Part shown: positions 59,081 to 64,000 of the stretch, in pieces
Position numbering within the stretch: the first letter of the stretch is position 1
Layout: every line of letters begins with the position of its first letter
Assembly: GCA_025618425.1 (NCBI GenBank)
Contig: CM046842.1
Location: 35,958,951-36,022,950 of the forward strand
Source: Heliocidaris tuberculata
Lineage: Eukaryota > Echinodermata > Echinoidea > Camarodonta > Echinometridae
Direction of reading: 5' to 3'
DNA: 64,000 bases
Notes under the pieces: generated by a model
What the model saw: the letters and a program-made list of their open reading frames with translations, nothing else
What the model was told of the DNA's origin: nothing
Databases searched by the model: none
Program-made: the position numbers and the translations under genes

Positions 59081-60539
59081 CCATCTTCGGGCAACTCACC
59101 GTCCCGCGGACCTGCATCTATTTCATCCATCGTGGACCTGCGACTTTTTAGTCCCGAATCAGCGGTCTTCACATCAAGTCTCCGAGCGACATCTCGTCGA
59201 GCCCCTTTGTCTCCGACCTCCGTCGTCGAGCGCCCTTAGCACTTCAACTCAGCACAGTCTACATGAGCTAGCTAACGCCTTCTCGCGTAAGTTACTTACA
59301 GCCAGCCATTTTTAGACTTTGAACTTTAATCGAACTCTGAACTCTAAATTAACAGCAGCAATTTTTCACGGACTTTTAATTCTGTCTTGTATCATTTTAT
59401 TCATTTCTATGCAAAAGTTAAATCTATTGACATGTCAATGCATTTATCGATCTTGTATTTCATTTGTGCAATATTATATTATCATTGTCACTGACACTGC
59501 GTTGTCAAGATACAGAGCTAAATTGTTATAATAAAAAGGGAAAAGGGAATTTCTTTTGTTATGGTATTTTTATTTATTGTCGGCGTCAAAATCGTAGCCT
59601 AACGTAATTGTTAACTGTACTGTAGTCTTATTCTTCTTAGTTTCATTTTCACCATCCTCTAATTAACATCCTTTCCCGATGATTTTTCCCTAAGAACTAA
59701 ACTACACTTTAAACCTCACCTCCAGTCTAAGTGTATTTAACTCTATTTGGTATTCTGATAGCCAGGTTTAGTTAAAGCTAGGTTTGAAATTCACTCCCTA
59801 GGTTAAATGCCCCACCCAGGTTTAATTACCATGGCGAATCTACTGCACATGCTCAGCCTTCTCAGTAGAGCTCATTTGCTCATGAATATTTACATATTGT
59901 GCATTAATTCATTGTGGGATATATTATTAGTGGCTAGTGGCAATCCGAAAATTTATCTATCGGTATGTAGGCATACGTTCTTTTTAACTGTTACATGCTC
60001 TTTTTGTTTGTTTATTCGTTTTGTCCACTGTATGTCCACTGTATAACTTGTATAATTCTTTATAAATGCAGTGATTAGGTTTGATTCAATGAAACACATT
60101 CAATGAAACCTATTTCCTAATAAGAAAAAAACAAACAAAAAACAAACAAACAGGGGAAGTGGCGGAATTGTACATTTGTAGGTTTTTCTAGAAATTGAAA
60201 AAGAAAAAAAAAGATCTAGGATGGAATTTATTTTTAATTGATTAAGTACCGTAGGCCTATTTCATTTATTTTTCTTGGCTTTCAAACTGGGGGGGGGGGG
60301 GGGGGGGGGTGATAAGGGGCGACATACGCCGTTTCATAGCTCTAGCCTGCCCTATTGCAGTATATGCCACTTCACCGGGGACGGTTTATTTCTTCGCCCC
60401 ATAGAACGTGATGCACATTTTGACTACAGTATGCACTGCGCTGTACGTACGTGTGTATGTATATAACGCTTGCTTAAAGCGGGCATCTGCGCTTTAAGCA
60501 AGCGCATTTTCGGTGCCAGTGCAGTGCTTATCGTATTTG

Positions 60540-61660
60540 CATACTTATAACGCCTAGATCTAGGCCTATAGTTACGACTTGTAATTCTTTACTGCCAAGA
60601 TCTAACTTTACACTGTATTTTAATCATCTGGAGAATATAGATCTAGATCTAACTTACATCGGTTAGAGAACGGATAATGCCTCAATTCAAAAAATTGGTG
60701 AGTAGAAAACCGTTTAGGTCTAGATCTAGATCTAGATCTATGACTTGATGTTAAGTTCGAGCTAAAAAAAAGTTAGGTCTAACTTTGTTGGTCAACATTG
60801 TCAGCTATTTTTATGCTGAATACTAGATCTATAATCAGCACTAACGTTAACGTTAAGCTAAAGATAAGTTAGAGTTCCTACTTGTAAGTTGTACTTGTAG
60901 ATCTAGACCCTATGTTTAATCCCTTCATATTATTAAGAAAAATTGAAAAGGAATAGATCATAGACTAGACTCTAGTCTAAGTCTAAGTTAGAATAGATAA
61001 CGAGAGTATCGTCAGACTCAGCGGAAGATATCCCCAACGAAATTCTAACTAACGTTAGGCTATCTAGATCTAGGCCTAGAGTCTACTTTATTAAAATCTA
61101 ACGTTAGACCTAATCTAGGACCCAACTTTTAACGTTAGATCTAACGTTAACTGTGTAACGTTAGAGAGATTGATTTTTAGGTCTAGGTCTAGATCTAGTC
61201 TACTGGACAGGTCTACTGACACTGAGTCTCTGACTAACGTTAGATCCAGCCTACGACGTTAGGCATACCGTACCTGTCGTTGTTAACGTTAAAACACTGG
61301 GAAATCGATCAAGCATTAGATCTACGGTAACTTTTGAAGTAGATCTAGATCTAGATCTAGAGACTAACTTAAGACTTTTTTTTTTTTAGAGTCTGACAGT
61401 TAACTGTTACTAGATCTAGGTCTAACGTTAACAGTTTTACTTTTAGATCTAACAAGTTGCAGTAGTTAGAATCTAGATAGAAATCTACTTAAATAAACGA
61501 ACAAAAACTCAACAATTTAACTGTTAGGTAACGTTACTCTCTGTACATGTGCACTCACAAAATAAGCTAACACTAAACAGTTACGGTAGGCTGATTAAAA
61601 TTTGTTCAGAAAAATCTACCGTACAGTATGACTATGAGTAGGTCTAGATCTATTTATTCA
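60540..61660. repeat. Word-restricted region of AGATCTAGATCT and TAACGTTA motifs
   Basis: About 1.1 kb dominated by a few short self-complementary words: AGATCT, CTAGATC, GTCTAGGTCTAG, TAACGTTA and AACGTTAG, in irregular order (for example TCTAGATCTAGATCTAGATC at 60719-60738, AACGTTAACGTTAAGC at 60843). No fixed period, no ORF. Confidence 0.7.
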
Positions 61661-63003
61661 TCTGTTCTTCAACATTTTGTTAAATGGCCGCCTTTTTGTA
61701 GATCCTGGACTCTAATACAGGCAATTTCGCTGCAAAAAAATAAAAATAAATTTAGGGTCCAAACGTTAGGCAATGTTCGGTAAACGACCTTTTCGTGCCA
61801 GGTCTGCGAGAATTTCGTTTGGCTACACTATTAAACCGAGTCCGAGATCACCGGTAACTGCGCAGCGTTCTGGCTACGCGACACAGATAAACCCGTCTTA
61901 AAAGTTAAACTTCCCCCTGCACGAGTCTAAATTTCGAGGGAGTTATTACCATACTACTGATGTTAGACTAAACCTCGCTATCGGAACACCAAATTTTAAC
62001 CCAGGGTTAAATATGGCGACTTAGACCAGGGTTATTACCACGGTTAGACTGGGGTTAGGTTAAACCCGGCTATCACTACAGAATACATGTATGGTGGTTG
62101 ACTATACGGACCAATTTGTTCTAGGTCTAATTCTTACTTCATGCATTTGATACGACATAGATCTAGGCATCAACATTTAGTCAAATTTATGTGTTGCACT
62201 TTATAAAAATTTATCTTCTGAAATTTATTTAACATGGAAATAATAGTGATCATCAAAGATGATGTAGGATTATGACCAGTAAGTAAGGTACTAGACATTA
62301 TTCTACCCTCTTTTACAAAAGATATCACAAGAAGAAGTAGACCTATACAAATACTAGCAGCCTGGGGAAAACTCCGTTAAAAATAATAGCTTTGAAGAAA
62401 TTAAGCTTGGGAGATGAATCGGTTAATGTTGAAAAGCTTTTCATATTAGTATAGATCTAATAAAATCGATGTCGAATTATGATATTATTGTACTTGTAGA
62501 ACCTTTATACACTATGGATCAGAGAACTTTGTCATGTTTATGTTCATGTTTATTTCATGTTTGTCCATTCCATTTTTCACCTGTCAGTCACCCTCCATAC
62601 CATCTCCATCCAAACCACGTGTTCATTGTACATTTCATCCCATTGTCATGTTCCATGCATACACTCAATGTTCAGTCACTGTTCTATGTATACACTCACT
62701 GTACATTGTATTCAAGCTATACACACTACGTGTCATGGTCATTGCTAAACGTATTACACAATGTTATCACTCTCTCACATACATACACACTCCCATGCAT
62801 CTCTCTCATGACAATATTTTAATTCGTATGCTTATACTAATAAGTTTTATTTTCTTCTTCTTCATCTTATAATTATCGCTATCATTATTGTCATTAACAT
62901 GATTGTTATTATAATAGTTACCATCAATATTTTCACTTTAGAAGTCGAAATCATTTATTACCGACTGTCTTGTTTTTCCTCATCTTTCTCCTAAATGCTA
63001 TAG

Positions 63004-63043
63004 GTTTTCTGGATCCCTGAACTCGTACAGACACGTATCAAAT
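63004..63043 (+). CDS. Predicted 40-bp microexon of the NLR-like gene
   Basis: Between AG (63002-63003, after a pyrimidine tract) and a consensus donor AAT|GTAAGTAGG (63044). Length 40 bp converts the phase 2 end of the exon at 57559 to phase 0, exactly what the exon at 63535 needs (542+40=582=194 codons). It encodes (Q)FSGSLNSYRHVSN, a plausible start of an LRR unit leading into IPELTINDCHLS. Without it, joining the two large exons directly would hit a stop after three codons. Supported by splice sites and phase only. Confidence 0.6.
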
Positions 63044-63534
63044 GTAAGTAGGCCTGATAGGCCTCATTGTTTAGAAATGTTCAACAAAAGCGATTTAAAC
63101 TTTCCGCCTCATGGAAAATACATCAAAATAAATGATATTTCTTCCTTATTTATTGAATTGTACCAAAGGCCTAGTTCATACTTCAATTGAATATTTTTCA
63201 AAAGATTTTTATTTCGGTAGAAAATTTGTTAATGGCCAAGAAGTAAATTATTTTTTTTTTTTTTAGTGAAATTATTTATCAGAACACAAGTAGAGAAACA
63301 TGACATCTTATTTCATGTCATTTTTTGTCAGTTAATTTATATGTTGCTTCTCCGAACCAATTTAGTTCATTTATAAAACGCCTTTCTCTCGTCATTAAGA
63401 TTCATCAGAAGAACTCAACTCGTAAAGCGTATAATTATTTGTCCATGACAGCGAGAGGAACAGATTACATGTAACTTCCTAAAGTGAATATGATGTATAA
63501 ATGACTTATTTGTTTTTCCTGTATTTCGTTACAG

Positions 63535-64000
63535 ATCCCTGAGTTAACGATTAATGACTGTCATCTATCTGCTGAGATGACCATCAGGTTGTGGTCCTGC
63601 CTCAGATCCTTCACCTCACTGTCCAAGCTTACTATCTCAGACTCCTCTCTCAGTTTCCCTCCATCTCCTCCTGAGCTTCCATCCGTCACAATGCTGATAG
63701 CCAAGAGAGTGACGTCACAAAGCTACGAAGGTCTGCTCTCATCGATACCTGGCTTGGAAGTGATCGATATCACTATCGATGATGCAGAGAGAGACATATC
63801 TCAGATCACGGCTTGTCTTCGTCTGACCGGGAGACAGCAGCTCACACACATCAGGCTTATAGCACCGTACTCACTCCCATCAGAGAAGAAGAATGTATCG
63901 AGAGAGACGATGAGAGGACTGGGTCTTCTGATCAGAGAACAAACCAAGAACCTACAGTGGCTAGTTGTGGACGAGGTGAAGTGCACAGACGAGGAAGACT
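63535..64000 (+). CDS. LRR exon of the NLR-like gene (second, runs off the window)
   Basis: Starts after GTATTTCGTTACAG (AG 63533-63534) in phase 0: IPELTINDCHLSAEMTIRLW, SCLRSFTSLSKLTISDSSLS, FPPSPPELPSVTMLIAKRVT, SQSYEGLLSSIPGLEVIDIT, then LTHIRLIAPYSLPSEKKN, VSRETMRGLGLLIREQTKNL and QWLVVDEVKCTDEED to the window edge, open throughout. LxxLxIxxC/NxL spacing marks LRRs. Near-identity to 57018-57559 over the central ~100 residues points to recent exon duplication or conversion. Likely ligand- or partner-sensing surface of an NLR-type receptor. Incomplete on the right. Confidence 0.75.
   Translation, partial: MPELTINDCHLSAEMTIRLWSCLRSFTSLSKLTISDSSLSFPPSPPELPSVTMLIAKRVTSQSYEGLLSSIPGLEVIDITIDDAERDISQITACLRLTGRQQLTHIRLIAPYSLPSEKKNVSRETMRGLGLLIREQTKNLQWLVVDEVKCTDEED

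Larger units (their letters stand above)
57944..62086. mobile_element. Nested TIR elements with GGTATTCTGATAGC ends
   Basis: Two left-type ends, at 57944 (GGTATTCTGATAGCAGGTTT) and 59748 (GGTATTCTGATAGCCAGGTT). Two right-type ends which, reversed, read GGTGTTCCGATAGCGAGGTT (ending 61990) and GTATTCTGTAGTGATAGCCG (ending 62086). AACCCTAGGTTAA- and AACCCAGGGTTAA-like words lie just inside. The simplest reading is one element inserted in another (outer 57944-62086, inner about 59748-61990). Other pairings are possible. No transposase seen. Confidence 0.6.
57560..63003 (+). other. Intron of the NLR-like gene, filled with nested elements
   Basis: Intron of 5,444 bp in the proposed model. From 57944 to 62086 it is occupied by nested TIR elements described separately. 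The remainder (57560-57943 and 62087-63003) is AT-rich with no other exon seen. The 3' end has a good pyrimidine tract (TTGTTTTTCCTCATCTTTCT) before GCTATAG. Confidence 0.6.

Overview
This is a eukaryotic window: AT-rich, gene-poor, crowded with microsatellites and transposon debris, with spliced genes and no bacterial operon structure. The gene content (a B-box/coiled-coil TRIM-like protein in one coding exon, and leucine-rich-repeat exons of an expanded NLR-like immune family), the TTAGGG-type repeats and the transposon mix (Crypton, invertebrate LINEs, tRNA-derived SINE, many MITEs) suggest a marine invertebrate deuterostome, most likely an echinoderm such as a sea urchin. The taxon is inferred, not proven. 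A run of exactly 500 N (55247-55746) is an assembly gap.

Host genes. (1) 33440-35260 (-) is an apparently intact ~606-aa RING-less TRIM-like protein. (2) 44486-45395 (-) is, in my model, a two-exon gene for a 190-aa protein made of two tandem copies of one small domain I do not recognise; splice sites and phase agree. (3) 57018-64000 (+) is part of an NLR/LRR-type gene: two large LRR exons joined in frame through a predicted 40-bp microexon at 63004-63043. It runs off the right edge.

Transposons and repeats. 1-815: decayed LINE 3' end with poly(A). 3624-3797: near-palindrome beside a broken Crypton tyrosine recombinase (4227-5509, -). 6118-6643: poly-G-ended TIR element. 8583-8951: transposase fragment. 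9370-10885: three-copy inverted repeat with a MITE nested in one copy. 11094-11333: short fold-back element. 11660-11972: palindrome. 12392-15191 and 16158-25499: two ~2.8-kb copies of one duplicated unit, the second split by a 6.5-kb fold-back insertion (16847-23346) that holds a SINE, a tRNA-like sequence and a MITE. Diverged copies of the unit lie at 29309-30455 and 53740-54400. 26600-29080: two inverted arrays of a 15-bp repeat flanking a TIR element with a perfect 8-bp target duplication. 31719 and 40434: two 81-82-bp TTAA-bounded MITEs. 40824-41519: hAT-type element with an 8-bp target duplication. 42696-43121: fold-back element with a 5-bp target duplication. 46578-47653: 5'-truncated LINE inserted in a minisatellite with a 9-bp target duplication. 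57944-62086: nested TIR elements in the NLR intron, including ~1.1 kb built from a few short palindromic words.

Most of the remaining sequence is non-coding, AT-rich and broken by long poly-G/poly-C tracts. The best candidates for something undescribed are the fold-back family whose arms are tandem ~26-bp repeats, the duplicated 2.8-kb unit of unknown nature, the tandem-domain gene at 44.5-45.4 kb, and the word-restricted region at 60.5-61.7 kb.
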